Shown: positions 1 through 9,982, numbered from the stretch's first letter. The stretch: 25,000 bases of DNA from Chara braunii (GCA_003427395.1 BFEA01001082.1:88552-113551), one strand, 5' to 3'. A program made the numbers and translations. The notes: generated from the sequence alone by a model not told the origin.

Positions 1-532
1 CGCCTCTATACTAGGGCCTGAACGAACAATTCGTACATCGGCCCTGCTATGCGCTGCTTCAGAGGGGGGATTAGCTGCTACTTCAAAGGGGGATCAGCTG
101 TCGGCTGGTCCCATCAGTCGTTTGCCCCTATATTACAGTCCGACGGACGATCTGCGCGCCTGTATCGCTGCGAGCCCCCGCCCGAGTCCCTTCTGGCCAG
201 TTTTTTTNTGGCCTTGTAGCCCAACTCAGGCATAGTTTATCATCTTTCGAGTTTCATGCTTGCTCATGCTCAACTTTTAGCAGGTGGTGGCTGGNTGAAA
301 GTGCACACACCGAGGGGTTTCTGCCCCTAGGATTTCTCTCACCTTGCGGGCTAAGCACCCACCAGCTTGCATGTACATAGAACTCACTTCGGGACAATTA
401 TGCTATGCCCGTATAGGCGTGTCGACTCGGCCAAAATCCCAACCTGATAGTGTCTTTTGCTTGAATCAGGTAGGCCACGAGCACCCGCACCTTGGACCGA
501 GAGGCATGGGCAAAGTCCCAGCTCCACCTCAC
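1..532. other. Non-coding stretch
   Basis: I see no gene here. The only open frames are short, and the longest (from 344) runs into an A-rich tract and a minisatellite. Single ambiguous bases occur at 208 and 295. A patch at 341-377 resembles 1321-1352 (shared GGGCT, CACCCACCA and GCATG blocks), so some of this may be old repeat. Confidence 0.5.
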
Positions 533-590
533 AAAAAAATAAAAAAAATAAAAAAAATAAAAAAAATAAATTTAAGAAAAAAAAGTAAAA
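533..590 (+). repeat. A-rich simple repeat, (A6-7 T)n
   Basis: Runs of six to eight A are separated by single T, about six times. The tract produces artificial lysine/isoleucine stretches in the plus frames and phenylalanine/leucine stretches in the minus frames, so open frames crossing it should not be read as genes. Confidence 0.9.
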
Positions 591-673
591 ATAAAGTAGC
601 GGTATTTCAGCTTGCACCGCAAGCTCCCACTCACCCATCTTCAGTGGAGTTCGAGCTCAAATCTGTATTTCAG

Positions 674-1236
674 CAGCTCGTGGGTATACTAGCCGGGCTT
701 GCTCAGGTGGTGTTCCCACAGGACTGTTTTTCTACAGTCTGCATGTGTACCAACTGAGCTAGGCCCACTGGCATCTGTCCCACGGGCCTGCTTTTCAACA
801 GTTCGTGGGTGTACCACCTGAGGTAGGCTCGGTGACACTGTTCCCACAAACTATTTTTCAACAGCTCGTGGGTGTACCAGCTGAGCTATGCCCACGGGTG
901 CTGGCCCCACAGGCCTGTTTTTCGACAGCCTGCGAGTGTACCAGCTGAGCTATGCCCTCGGGTGCTGGTCCCACAGGCCTGTTTATCAACAGCCTGCGAG
1001 TGTACCAGCTGCGCTATGCCCACGGGTGCTGGTCCCACGGCCTACTTTCAGCAGTCCGCGGGTGTACCTGCTCAGCCTGGCCTTGTGGCTGATCTCACAG
1101 AACTGTTTTTCAACAGTCCGCGGGTATACTGACTGANCTGGGCCCAATGGTATCAGTCCCACAAAACTGTTTTTCAACAGTCNGCTGGTGTACCAGCTGA
1201 GCTTGGCCAAGCGGCACCGATCCCGCAGGACTGCTC
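674..1236 (+). repeat. Minisatellite, about 9 copies of a 61-64 bp unit
   Basis: Units begin with CAG at 674, 735, 799, 862, 926, 990, 1052, 1114 and 1178, giving periods of 61, 64, 63, 64, 64, 62, 62 and 64. Each unit carries a conserved GGGTGTACCAGCTGAGCT-like block, a GGTGCTGGTCCCACAG-like block and a CTGTTTTTCAA tail. The middle units (862-1051) are the most alike and the edges are diverged, as expected for an array that homogenises from the centre. The period is not a multiple of three, so the overlapping reading frames are not real genes. Ambiguous bases lie at 1137 and 1183. Confidence 0.9.
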
Positions 1237-2616
1237 ACGCTCAAACNTCTCACAACAAAACGTGGTTGGCGGATGGTGCACCCGCACGTGCTGGTCCCGC
1301 CACTCAGGCTTTTTCCGCCTCGTGGGCTGATCACCCACCACTCGCATGCACGTTGAATCCGGAATCCTCGGACCGCGCTTCAAAACGGGCAGGATAGAGG
1401 AACTTCGCCAGCACCTCGAACACGCAGGAACCCGAACGGGGCCGCCGAAAGAGTCGCGTGCTCAAAGGTCCTCGACTGTCGTGACGGCCACCCGTGGGGG
1501 GGTTTCAATCGTTCCCCACTGTAGTGCCGGTCACAGCAACTCATGTTGGCAGGCACCCCACGTCCAGTCAAGGATGGCGGCGACTTAGTCGCCGTCCGCC
1601 TCTACCTAGGTGGGGGAGGCACAACTTCCCTCCATTCGCCCCTCGCTCAGCAATTTCCAGCACTCTTTACTCTTTTTCCAAGGTTCTTTTCAGCCGCCCT
1701 CATGATACTTCCTCGCCGTCGGTCCCGGAGCCAGTTTCTGGCCTGGTCAATGGACGGAAAAACGAAAAAAAAAATAATAATAAAAAATAAATAAAAAAAT
1801 AAATCAATAAAATAAAAATAAAAATAAAAAAATTGAAGAGGACGAGGATCTGCCGACGCCCTCTTGGTCTTGCCAGTCGAACCCTGGTTTGGGCCCGTCC
1901 GGGAAAACCAAGGGGGATAGTCACTTAAGACCCTCAACCCCTCAATCTCTGTCGGTTACACTCCTTCGCTCCATCGCTGTTTGCTGATCTCGTGCCCCAA
2001 ACTTGTCGCTCGAAAGTCTGGTACCGTAACCAATAGGGCAAAGCCCACGTCTGAACTAGGTAGGCGCGAACCCGCATATGAATAGTTCGCGGGACCGTGA
2101 TTGGTCCTACCTGCACAAACCAGGCCTCCGCCTTGGCCTACCGGCCAACCTTTTGGCCATCAGAAGATGCCGAGACACCACCTGCGCCTAGAATTGTAGC
2201 TACCTGGTAGGCTGGTCGTCGAGAGTTCGACATGTTCTGCCAAGCTTTCGACTTTCCCTCATACCAGGTTTGTCAACGCCGCACCCTTCCATGCATCGCC
2301 AAACACATTCTTCCTGCGTGTGCTCAAGGCAGGGTCTTCATCTTCCTTGTGACGTACCCGTGAGAGGCTGAGCCGGCTCATGGAGTGAAGTCAGCTTTTA
2401 TAAAATAAAAGAAAACATAACCAAATTGAAAACTACAGAAAAGGTAACCAGATCCTATGACTTTGATGTCTTCCGCCGCCCTGATATTGCCGAGGACTAA
2501 CGGTCACTTCGCAGTCCAACGCAATAATGCGTGCCCCACATACTCTCTAAACCGGTCGTATTTGACTCGGAGTCTCGCCAAGAGCGAGGCTGCCGAGGTG
2601 AGCGCCCTGACGGGTC
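1237..2616. other. Non-coding stretch with short inverted repeats
   Basis: I cannot support a gene here. An A-rich tract lies at 1758-1832. A small hairpin (TTGGCC, four-base loop, GGCCAA) is near 2131-2146. Open frames occur on both strands but none resembles a protein family I know. Confidence 0.5.
1758..1832 (+). repeat. A-rich low-complexity tract
   Basis: A near-continuous run of AAAT/AATAA units, similar in type to the tract at 533-590. It accounts for the F/I/Y-rich minus-strand frames across it. Confidence 0.85.
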
Positions 2617-4476
2617 TTACCTTATCGGCGCGTTTCGTTGATCAAGGATACACCCAGTGAGATTTTTAAAAAGGACGGCAAATACCCTTGTAAGGGTGTT
2701 TGCTACGACAACGCGGTCACGCCAAACCTCGTAATCTAGACCAATTTTCACCCATGCGGGTGTCCCTTGGTCGCCCTAACCCGTGGACCGTTCTACCTTC
2801 TTCTTCCCGGTCCCCCTAGCCTTTTCCTTGATGGGTGCCACGACTCCACCATCTGAAGTCTCACTAGCCCAATCCTACTCTCTCAACTCCCCAAGGTCTG
2901 GGAAATCGTCAATCTGAGTCGTTTGACCATCGTGATCAACGAACATCAACTGACCCTTCTTCTTCTAGTCTTGGGGTAGTCTCTTCCTACCATCATAAGA
3001 TGCCCTATGTGCAGACCCCAACTTTGCCTCTATGTCTTGAGCTTTCTTACTAAAAGAAACGAAGGTGTGCTGTTCGACATAGGCCTCATCAACCAGCTTG
3101 GTTCTTACCTTTGCAGGTAGGCACCTTAGGTAATCCGTTAGGAAAACCTGCTGGTCAAAACGCACACCAGGTACCACGAGAAGGCGTTCTACGGTGTCCG
3201 TAAGCTCTCTAACATCCTTGAACCGGCGGGAACAAAGGTTGTTGATAGCATCATTGGCCTTTTAAGCCCCTTGCGGGTCATGCCACCTGTTGTAGACGGA
3301 CCGTATGAACTATTCCAATGCCTGAGCCTGAGCCCGAGCCCGAGCATAGAAATCCTGACCGTAGCCCTGTTGCTGCACTAGGCTGTTCAACCAGCGAGTT
3401 GTTGACCCTTCTAAAAAAGAAGCAGCCACAACAACTTCTTGCTCTGGCCTTGTGAGCTTGTGCCTCACATAAGTAGGCACAGTCCTCACCCCGGTGTCCA
3501 AGTCCTCCTCCTTCTTTCTATCTCTAGAGAAGGGTTTGAGACTCATTAGGGGTATCTTAGGCATCCACTGCATAGGCTGCATGGGCCCAGGGGTTTGCTG
3601 CAGCGGCCGCATAGCCACTGAAACAGGCTGTTGCACACTAACATGGGCCTGGCTTGACAGTGGGACTGTAGTAACCACTGTCGTAGATGGTACGACTGAG
3701 ACTCTGTGAATCGGACCACTAGTTGCTACTAAACCACCTGGAGGGGGCATGCCAAACATAGGAGAGAAAGTTTGCCCTGTGTGTTGCGGCATCGATGATG
3801 GACCCGCACCCGCAGGGGGAACTACAGCAAACTGTGGCTGCGTCACCGCTGTGCGAGGAACCCGAAGTTCAGCAGTGATTTGTTTCTGGCCTGCCACCAA
3901 TTCGGCCAGGACGTTCTGCGCTTCAGCCATTGAAAGTAAAGCATTACGCAACACACGACCAGCAGGGTATAACGCTGCCTCATCTAGTTCTTCTAGTCTA
4001 CCTAGCTCCTGCATTTTGCTCCCTAGTCTAGCCTTTCTAAGTATAGTTTTTCTTCTCCTCTCTGCTGCTTCGTCCAGCTACCGCTGTAGCTCATCCTCGA
4101 GTTCTTCTGCTTGGCGGATTTCCAAATTCTCCGCCGTGAGTTGAGTTTGCTGGCTGACTCGCAAGCTAGCAATCTGACTAGTGGTTCTTTGAGAACCACT
4201 TTGACTGACTCCTGACGAAGTGGACTGTGTAGAGACTTGCGACATAGTTGAGGTAACCATGGTTGCACCGATACTGGCTGAGACTCTAGTCTTGGCACTA
4301 TCCTCAGCTACCCTCGCTCTCCTTGCCATTGCTCCCTCTCTAGCCTCTCTCCGCAATCTTCTCTCGTCTCCTGGACCTAACTCCAAGAATGTCAAGGGTT
4401 GACTACGGGCAGTCCCGCGAGTAGTCCTACGGTCGTCCACTAGCAACTCCTCCTCACTAGTGCTTGCATCACTCAT
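2617..4476 (-). pseudogene. Decayed retrotransposon gag gene (element 1)
   Basis: One minus-strand frame runs from ATG at 4476 to TAA at 2617-2619, interrupted by in-frame TAG at 4078, TAA at 3262, and TAG at 3310, 2965, 2875 and 2776 (low coordinate of each codon), with no frameshift needed. Order of parts: a Ser/Thr-rich start (STSEEELL), two Arg/Glu-rich segments that look like coiled coils around 4400-4330 and 4150-3980, a Pro/Met/Val-rich linker, then a capsid-like gag core (KPFSRDRKKEEDLDT, EVVVAASFLEG, RWLNSLVQQQGYGQDF, VYNRWHDPQGA, LLVVPGVRFDQQV, YLRCLP). It ends in a Lys-rich tail with WVKIGLDYEVWRD. I found no zinc knuckle in frame and no protease, reverse transcriptase or integrase below 2617. 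The core style is that of Ty3/gypsy gags in charophyte genomes, from memory. It is dead as read. Gag identity is fairly sure; lineage is inferred. Confidence 0.8.
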
Positions 4477-5742
4477 GAGCTACAGTGTGTGTGATCTAAA
4501 CTAGAATCCACACTGAATCCTACCTTAGCTTGACACACATCCGCATATGATACACAACTACTTACGGTCGGTTGGAACAGAAATAGTTAGGTGATGTGGT
4601 TATCACTAATGTCAGGTCCTACAAGATCTATTCATTCTATTTTTAGATTACCCTAGGACAGATTGCAATACAGCAAAGATCTAATCTATCTGTAGTTGTC
4701 TGTCAGTTGTTAGACAAGTCTGTAACAACTAGGTAATCAAAAATAAAAATAACATCTCCTGTTGGAGATGTATACTGGATGGCAGATTGATAGGTGATTG
4801 CCATTGTGAACAGTTACCAAAATCCCCCCTCCCCCTGTATCCTTCTTGAGTGGTCACTTTGTGTCAACGTCCTGAGCATCTGGTTGAGCAGCATGTCTGA
4901 AGGTGTGCAATCCGGCCCACCCCTGTGCACCAAGTCATTGCCGAACATGCCAACCAGTCCACTCTTATTTATCCTCGTACAGAACGAGCCTTACACCCGG
5001 TTGATCTGGCTGATTAGGAGGGATTCAAGGAGAGCCCCCATCTCCGCAGGAATTATTTAACGTCGCAGACAGGACGACGATCACAACCAGATTCAGATCC
5101 GAGTCCCCAATGAGAAATATTTATAGACGGTCTGGTAAGCGTCTCATAAAAGGCTGGCATGCCTTGCACGACCTCTATTGCGCAAGCAGCGGTACCAAGG
5201 ACTTGCGGCAAAGCATGCGTGTACTAGTACCAGCGGGTTGGCATGGTGACCGTGACCCAAGTGCTTCATCCAGGGCCCTTCAGAGGCTTCGCCCGTCTCC
5301 CACCAGCTTGCTGCCCAGGAAGAATGTCGACTCTCAAGGTTGAGCGCTCGCGACACCTCACATCGAAAGGACTCTCAAGACAGAACTCACTTCCTCACGG
5401 TAAGAAGAGATGAAGAGGGTAGATAAGGAAGAGAGCAACGTACCTCATAAATGCTGCCCCCAACCACAGATTTCTCACCGATAACCTGATGTGCAATTAT
5501 GATGACCAGTCTTTGGCTCAGCACAACCAACAGCAGAATGCGGTTCCACCTTGGCTTAATATGCCACATCAGCGAGCTCTCATCATCCAGCATACATCCC
5601 GTATGTCACCACATAGCTCCCTGGTGCGCCCACACAACCCTGGGCCGCCTAATGTTCAACGTCAATGCCTTATCACTGCCCCACACCTCATGCGAAGCAC
5701 CAATAGCTATTGCGAAGAACCAGTGAAGCGCAATATGAACCA
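4477..5742. other. Probable leader of element 1; no gene seen
   Basis: This lies between the gag start and a candidate primer-binding site at 5743-5754, so on the minus strand it would be the 5' leader (about 1.27 kb). It holds an 8-bp perfect hairpin at 4753-4772 (ACATCTCC, TGTT, GGAGATGT). Open frames exist on both strands (for example 5489-5860 plus) but none is convincing. Confidence 0.4.
4753..4772. other. Perfect hairpin, 8-bp stem, 4-base loop
   Basis: ACATCTCC, loop TGTT, GGAGATGT. It lies about 280 bases upstream of the element 1 gag start. Its role is unknown. Confidence 0.6.
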
Positions 5743-5754
5743 GCTCCGATACCA
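5743..5754 (-). promoter_or_regulatory. Candidate retrotransposon primer-binding site (tRNA-iMet)
   Basis: On the minus strand this reads TGGTATCGGAGC, one base different from TGGTATCAGAGC, the complement of the plant initiator tRNA-Met 3' end used by many plant LTR elements. It is preceded by CCTTGCAATT, so an LTR ending in CA would stop a few bases before. It lies in the right orientation, about 1.27 kb ahead of the gag start at 4476. The matching LTR could not be delimited, so this remains a candidate. Confidence 0.4.
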
Positions 5755-5905
5755 AATTGCAAGGACAATAAGCAACAACGAGATGACAATTCCAGATCAC
5801 ACCATCACATTGAAAGCCAAATACTCACACCGTGTCCAGAGAGCAGCATTGCACCAATAATACACCACTGGAGGTTCGTAGCCTACTCCGACACAGCTAC
5901 TACAG

Positions 5906-5992
5906 ACTACAAAAAGACAATGCAACTGTTGACATCATCGGCAGCCCGAAGTACTTGAAGATGTCGCCCATGCAGACCATCGCCAATNCAAG
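5906..5992 (+). other. Candidate internal exon of an unrecognised gene
   Basis: Between an AG at 5904-5905 and a good 5' splice site (CAAG then GTAAGT, with GT at 5993-5994), one frame is open for 28 codons from 5907. It contains VDIIGSPKYLKMSPMQTIAN. Third codon positions are almost all G or C in this stretch, unlike the flanking sequence, which suggests real coding use. One ambiguous base (5988) falls in the last full codon. The polypyrimidine tract ahead of the acceptor is weak. I do not recognise the family and found no partner exon, so this may be a gene fragment or chance. Confidence 0.3.
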
Positions 5993-6005
5993 GTAAGTGC
6001 CCTCA

Positions 6006-6026
6006 CATCATCATCATCATCATCAT
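6006..6026 (+). repeat. (CAT)7 microsatellite
   Basis: Seven perfect CAT units just downstream of the candidate splice donor at 5993. Confidence 0.9.
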
Positions 6027-6134
6027 CCTTCACCTATCCCCTGACTACACCCACACCTGTCCTCTCTTTCACCCGAAGACCACCCCTGCGCCTCACTGTG
6101 TATCCAAGCCGAGCCCGCTATGGAGGCTGCCTAT

Positions 6135-6490
6135 GGCGCTGCCCTCAGCAGCGCCCTGCTCCCTCACATGACCGCACATGGGCAGCCTCTTGCTCCAATG
6201 CCGACACCCAGCCCGCGAGCAATCGCTCCAGCAGCGCTGCCGCCAGCCAGCAAGTGACCGAATGAGGCAGCCAGGGCCGAGCTCTTTCCTTTATGGAAAG
6301 AGTTGGCCTGCTCGCGCAGCCTGGCTGCCCTGGCCTGGGCCCAAAAGCTTCCGGAAGGCCCCAAGAGGCTGCCTGGATGCAGCAGCTACTGAGCTGCTGG
6401 GCCTTGTTCGGTTGGGCGCCCAACTGTCTCTGTATGAGGCTGCGAATCACGTCCAGGGCCTGCATTCTTTGGAAAGGCCCGGAAGGCCTT
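6135..6490. repeat. GC-rich block with clustered perfect inverted repeats
   Basis: Six perfect short palindromes or hairpins lie within about 360 bases: 6135-6155 (GGCGCTG/CAGCGCC), 6282-6302 (CTCTTTCC/GGAAAGAG, 5-base loop), 6348-6357 (CTTCCGGAAG), 6380-6399 (CAGCAGCT/AGCTGCTG, 4-base loop), 6411-6424 (GTTGGGCGCCCAAC) and 6474-6490 (AAGGCC/GGCCTT). The block is rich in GGCC and CAGC. Both strands are open for about 450 bases, which follows from the composition and symmetry, so I do not call a gene. It might belong to an LTR or to a structured non-autonomous element. Confidence 0.5.
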
Positions 6491-6727
6491 GGAAATGTCT
6501 TTGTTGCTCGGCTTGTGTTTCTTTCAACCAACTGGCGCGTTGCAACTGCCTGGACCCCAAATATGAAATTGACAGTCGAGGGCCTCTTGCAAAAAGCCAG
6601 GCCTGCCATCACTTAGGGCGGGCAATGCTGCATACAGGGCCCCAAAGGCCTGCCGAGGACCCAGATCCTCGCAGTAGAAAAGATGGAAAGTTAAAGGGAG
6701 TGTTATGTGGCGTAGGTTTATGGAGGT

Positions 6728-6735
6728 TATAAATA
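6728..6735 (+). promoter_or_regulatory. TATA-like box
   Basis: TATAAATA in a GC-richer setting, at the left edge of the G/T-rich region. It is positioned to start a plus-strand transcript near 6760. Sequence evidence only. Confidence 0.3.
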
Positions 6736-7985
6736 GGGTGCCACTTAAGTGTGTTTGGCACTGTGCTGTCATGGACGTCGCAGTGGCCAAAAGTGAAGTT
6801 GTCGATGGATCGTGCTCAGCAATGTGGTCACTAGTGTGCTCTCTTGTGACCAGCACGGTTGTAATTGATACACCCCTACGTGTAATATCCTGGTGCAGGT
6901 CTCTTAGTGCACTTGAGGTCATGGGACTCCATCCTCACGATGCTGATAAAGATTATTCCGTATGTTTGGCTCTGGGGTCTCTGCTTTTAACGTGTTTCTG
7001 TTTGCTCTGTGTACAATGGTGTTGTCGGAGGGTATTAGTTATATAGATCTTTGTGTTCCAAGGGTGGCCACGAATGGACAGTACTGGCGTGCGTTCGTAG
7101 CAAAAACTGGTCCGCTATTACATGTGCATTCAAATGAATGGATGCTTTTGAACTTGCGTTTCTAGAATGCGGGTAGAGTTTACTTGCCAATTTTTGGAAT
7201 CTGGGACGGATCCGTTTCTCCTTGGACCGATCTTTCGTACGTTGCCTAAAGGGAATGTGACGTGTCAAGTGGTTGTTCGAGCCTACTGGCGCTACTTATT
7301 TCCTTGCACATGGTTGTTCCTCTCAGGTGTGGTTTGACAAGAATGAAAGGATGTAGTCAACTAGGAATGGGCGGCCCTATAGGAAGTTACTGCTTGTTAT
7401 GTCGTTTCAGTCGTTGGCATACGACCATTTATCGTCGAAGAGGATGAGAGATTTGAGGATGACTTCTACAATGTGTGCTCGTGGTACTCACTTCATGTAT
7501 TCTCCTTCCTGTTGCAATGGTCTTCCTGTTTTCGGTGTGGCCGCTGTGAGGAAAAACCTTTCATGTAAGTACCTGAGCGCAAAACCTGATGGCGAATCTA
7601 AGGGTCTGAGCGGTTCGTGCTGTTTACGGGTCTGTCACACTACGCACACTTGGGTGGGCGACGGTGATTGGAAGTATGTCATGAAAAAAACGGTATATGA
7701 TGAAACATGGAGATGTGGGCTGAGATGTTCTGTTATAATTACGTGCTGGGTTGTTGTGCACGGTCCTGAAAGGTATGGTGTGGGAAATGCCGGAGGGTGG
7801 TGACGACCGTCCTCTTTGCGGGATTTTCTCGTCTATTCAGTGGGTTGGGGGTGTAGATGGATGGTGACCCTTGGCAATGTCTGCCTGGCCTGTCTCATTT
7901 TTTGAATAATTACGTGGGCATTTAAAATATCATGACAAGGATATGGCAGAGTTGGCACTTAACCAATTTGCTGACAAACGGTGAT

Positions 7986-8175
7986 CTGAGGCTTGTCTTT
8001 TCGTGGAAGACTTTTTAACTGTACCTCCAGAAATGCATACCATTTAATCGGGGTAAGTTTGATGTGGAAGCCTGTGATGTCTGAGGCTTGTTCTTTGATG
8101 GAAGACTTTGATCTGTACCTGCAAAAATCCATACCATTTCATGGGGGTAAATTTGAGGTCAAAGCCTGTGATGTA
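7986..8175 (+). repeat. Tandem duplication, 95-bp unit, two copies
   Basis: Copy 1 is 7986-8080 and copy 2 is 8081-8175. Both contain CTGAGGCTTGT, TGGAAGACTTT, CTGTACCT, CATACCATTT, GGGGTAA and GCCTGTGATGT in the same order, at roughly 80% identity by eye. The unit length is not a multiple of three, so the duplication would break any reading frame through it. Confidence 0.85.
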
Positions 8176-8485
8176 GAGTTCCCTCGACGGGGTGGTGGAA
8201 TGATGACGCAGGCACTGGTATGGTCGGCTATGTAATTAGATGTTTGACTAGTCACACGGTATTAAGCCGGCCGTGATGACTATAAATGTCATCATGGCGA
8301 CTATCGGTGCGTACAAAGACCTATGGCTATGTCTGCTCCTTTTGAGAATGGTACAATGAGACAGGAGCCTGGAATACCACTACACTATCGCTACGGACTG
8401 CGGTTTCTATGAGGATCGGATGGTCTCCATGGACATGCCACTGAAGTTGAAGACTGGAAACTATGCAATGTAAACCAATTGTGGT

Positions 8486-9187
8486 CTTGTCCTCTCTCAT
8501 CTCTTGCTCCTTCCCCCCGTAAATGTTAATTTTCAGTCTCGCCAAGCCGTCACTTTTGCTATAACTCAGGCACGCATCCACAGTAGCCCCTTCTTCACGC
8601 ATCGGTTCCCAGCTCCAGTAGAATCTTAGATGGCCTCGCCTATAGCCAAAGAAGCCATTGCTACGCGCCATAGCTGAGTTCTGAACAGCCGAAAACTCAA
8701 TAACTCACACGCACACAAAATAGCTCACGGACCAGGTTCCACTCCGTTTTCCGCCCTTCCCCCTAAGACCACTATCACTCACAAAACGGGACAGTCTGAA
8801 CGCGTTTATCAGCCAGTAACCCACAACTGGCCTCTCTAATCTTTATAGGGTCACTATGCACCGCTACCCCTGCGTTATGAATGAAGGACTCAAATTAGTT
8901 TTTTTCATACCTTTTCAGATTCAAGAATTTTTAAAAGTTTAAAATAATACAATAAATTAGAACTAAATAATTTCAAAGGACAACGCTCGAGCCCAAACCC
9001 CAACGGTCGATCATGAACTAGCCTCGCGCTACCATCAGTCCCAGACCCCAGTGATATGACTACAGATTCGACACTGTGGTCCCATAACGAGATATCGATT
9101 GCCAACCCCTTCTCTTCAAAACACATCACCGGACTGACTCTGACGGGTACCCGTGTGCGATGGCAAGGAGGGGGCTTATGACCTTCC
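8486..9187. repeat. Long direct repeat, left copy
   Basis: This matches 24318-25000 in the same orientation. By eye there are about 36 substitutions over about 680 aligned bases (near 95% identity, mostly transitions). A 23-base segment (around 9022-9044) is absent from the right copy, and the right copy has four bases the left lacks near 8703. Homology begins sharply at CTTGTCCTCTCTCATC; nothing matches to the left of it. The true right end is unknown, because the other copy leaves the window. It may be a pair of LTRs or two separate insertions of one repeat family. It holds a TATA-like CTTTATAGGG at about 8844-8853. Confidence 0.9.
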
Positions 9188-9982
9188 ACGAAGGGTGATA
9201 AGCCTCCTACCAATGCGGTCGCGGGTCGCCCCTCTTTTGGGGCCCTACCGCGCGACGCTCAATCGGACAGCTCATTCACAGATGATATACGTGGGGTCGA
9301 CCAACTTAGGCCGTGGACCATCGAGCTCAGAGTTCGAACTGTTGGCCTCCTGCAATATGACAGGCCGAAAAGAAAACCGAGTCTGACAATCGTATGAAAA
9401 GGAAAATCAAGTAATAATATCAATGATAATAATAATAAGAAGAAGAAGAAAAAGAACGAAACGTAACGACAGTGTGACCAGAGGCCGTCAGATTTCCCCG
9501 AATTAAGGCTGATAGTTCAGTCGCGCTGATTAGACCTCTGGCTTTCTTTTTCATTTTTTTTTTTTTTTACATTTCATTTTCTTTCTTGCTTTCTTTGCTT
9601 AACCCCCTTTTCTCTGACAGCGACCTGTTTTCATGCACCCAACCCATAACCTGGTAGAGGGGCGCTTGGCGCGCAGTTGAAAAGACTGAGCCAGTCTTTT
9701 CACCTCCGCGTCCCACGGCAAACCCCACGGCTACCACGGCCACAGCCCGGTTGTGCTTTGCTGTTCTGCGTGGACCAATGGAAAGCCCTGTGGCGCACCT
9801 TTTGCCGAAGCAGGCACCAACAGGGCCGGTCCACGTCGAGGTACAGCCCGGGTACTAAGGATCGTAGTAGTTCGGGAACAACTACAGGCCACAACGTCAA
9901 AGCAAAGGTTGGTATCAAGTAGGGACTTGGTACGCAGAGGAGGGCCGGAACACCGCACCCTCCGACATAATACCAAACCCCC
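9188..9982. other. Non-coding stretch with simple repeats
   Basis: I support no gene here. It contains (AAT)n/(AAG)n around 9416-9453 and a long pyrimidine tract at 9541-9618 with 16 or more T. The reading TTGGTATCAAG at 9909-9919 resembles the first eight bases of an initiator-tRNA primer site on the plus strand, but the match stops there and no CA-ending LTR precedes it. Confidence 0.4.
9541..9618 (+). repeat. Long polypyrimidine tract
   Basis: T/C-rich sequence, including a run of more than 15 T. Read on the minus strand it is a polypurine tract, to the right of the left direct-repeat copy, where a minus-oriented element would carry the tract ahead of its 3' LTR. That reading is speculative. 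Confidence 0.5.

Larger units (their letters stand above)
6690..8260. other. Anonymous G/T-rich region with TATA box
   Basis: The plus strand is strongly G/T-rich over about 1.5 kb. A TATA-like TATAAATA is at 6728-6735, followed by an inverted repeat 6738-6761 (GTGCCA/TGGCAC, overlapping the palindrome CACTTAAGTG at 6742-6751). Downstream open frames are short and switch phase (for example 6962-7165, 7399-7803, 7993-8235), as in a decayed gene. I do not recognise any of the peptides, and no introns could be placed with confidence. Confidence 0.35.

Noticed and set aside
872-1136. Repetitive open frames over the minisatellite
   Set aside because: The unit length varies between 61 and 64 bases, so no frame is kept. 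The peptides are artefacts of the repeat.
1148-1157. TGGTATCAGT, resembling a tRNA-iMet primer site
   Set aside because: It is part of one minisatellite unit, the match stops after nine bases, and no LTR-like sequence precedes it.
5489-5860. 123-residue plus-strand frame, rich in Gln, His, Pro and Asn
   Set aside because: The minus strand is also open over much of it, it overlaps the candidate primer site, and no motif or codon bias supports it.
6145-6732. Overlapping open frames of 184 residues (plus) and 155 residues (minus)
   Set aside because: Both strands are open because of GC-rich, palindrome-rich composition. Neither translation resembles a protein family or shows domain structure.
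8327-8671. Minus-strand frame present in both direct-repeat copies (also 24351-24554)
   Set aside because: It is shared only because the DNA is shared. Its ends differ between copies and it matches nothing known.
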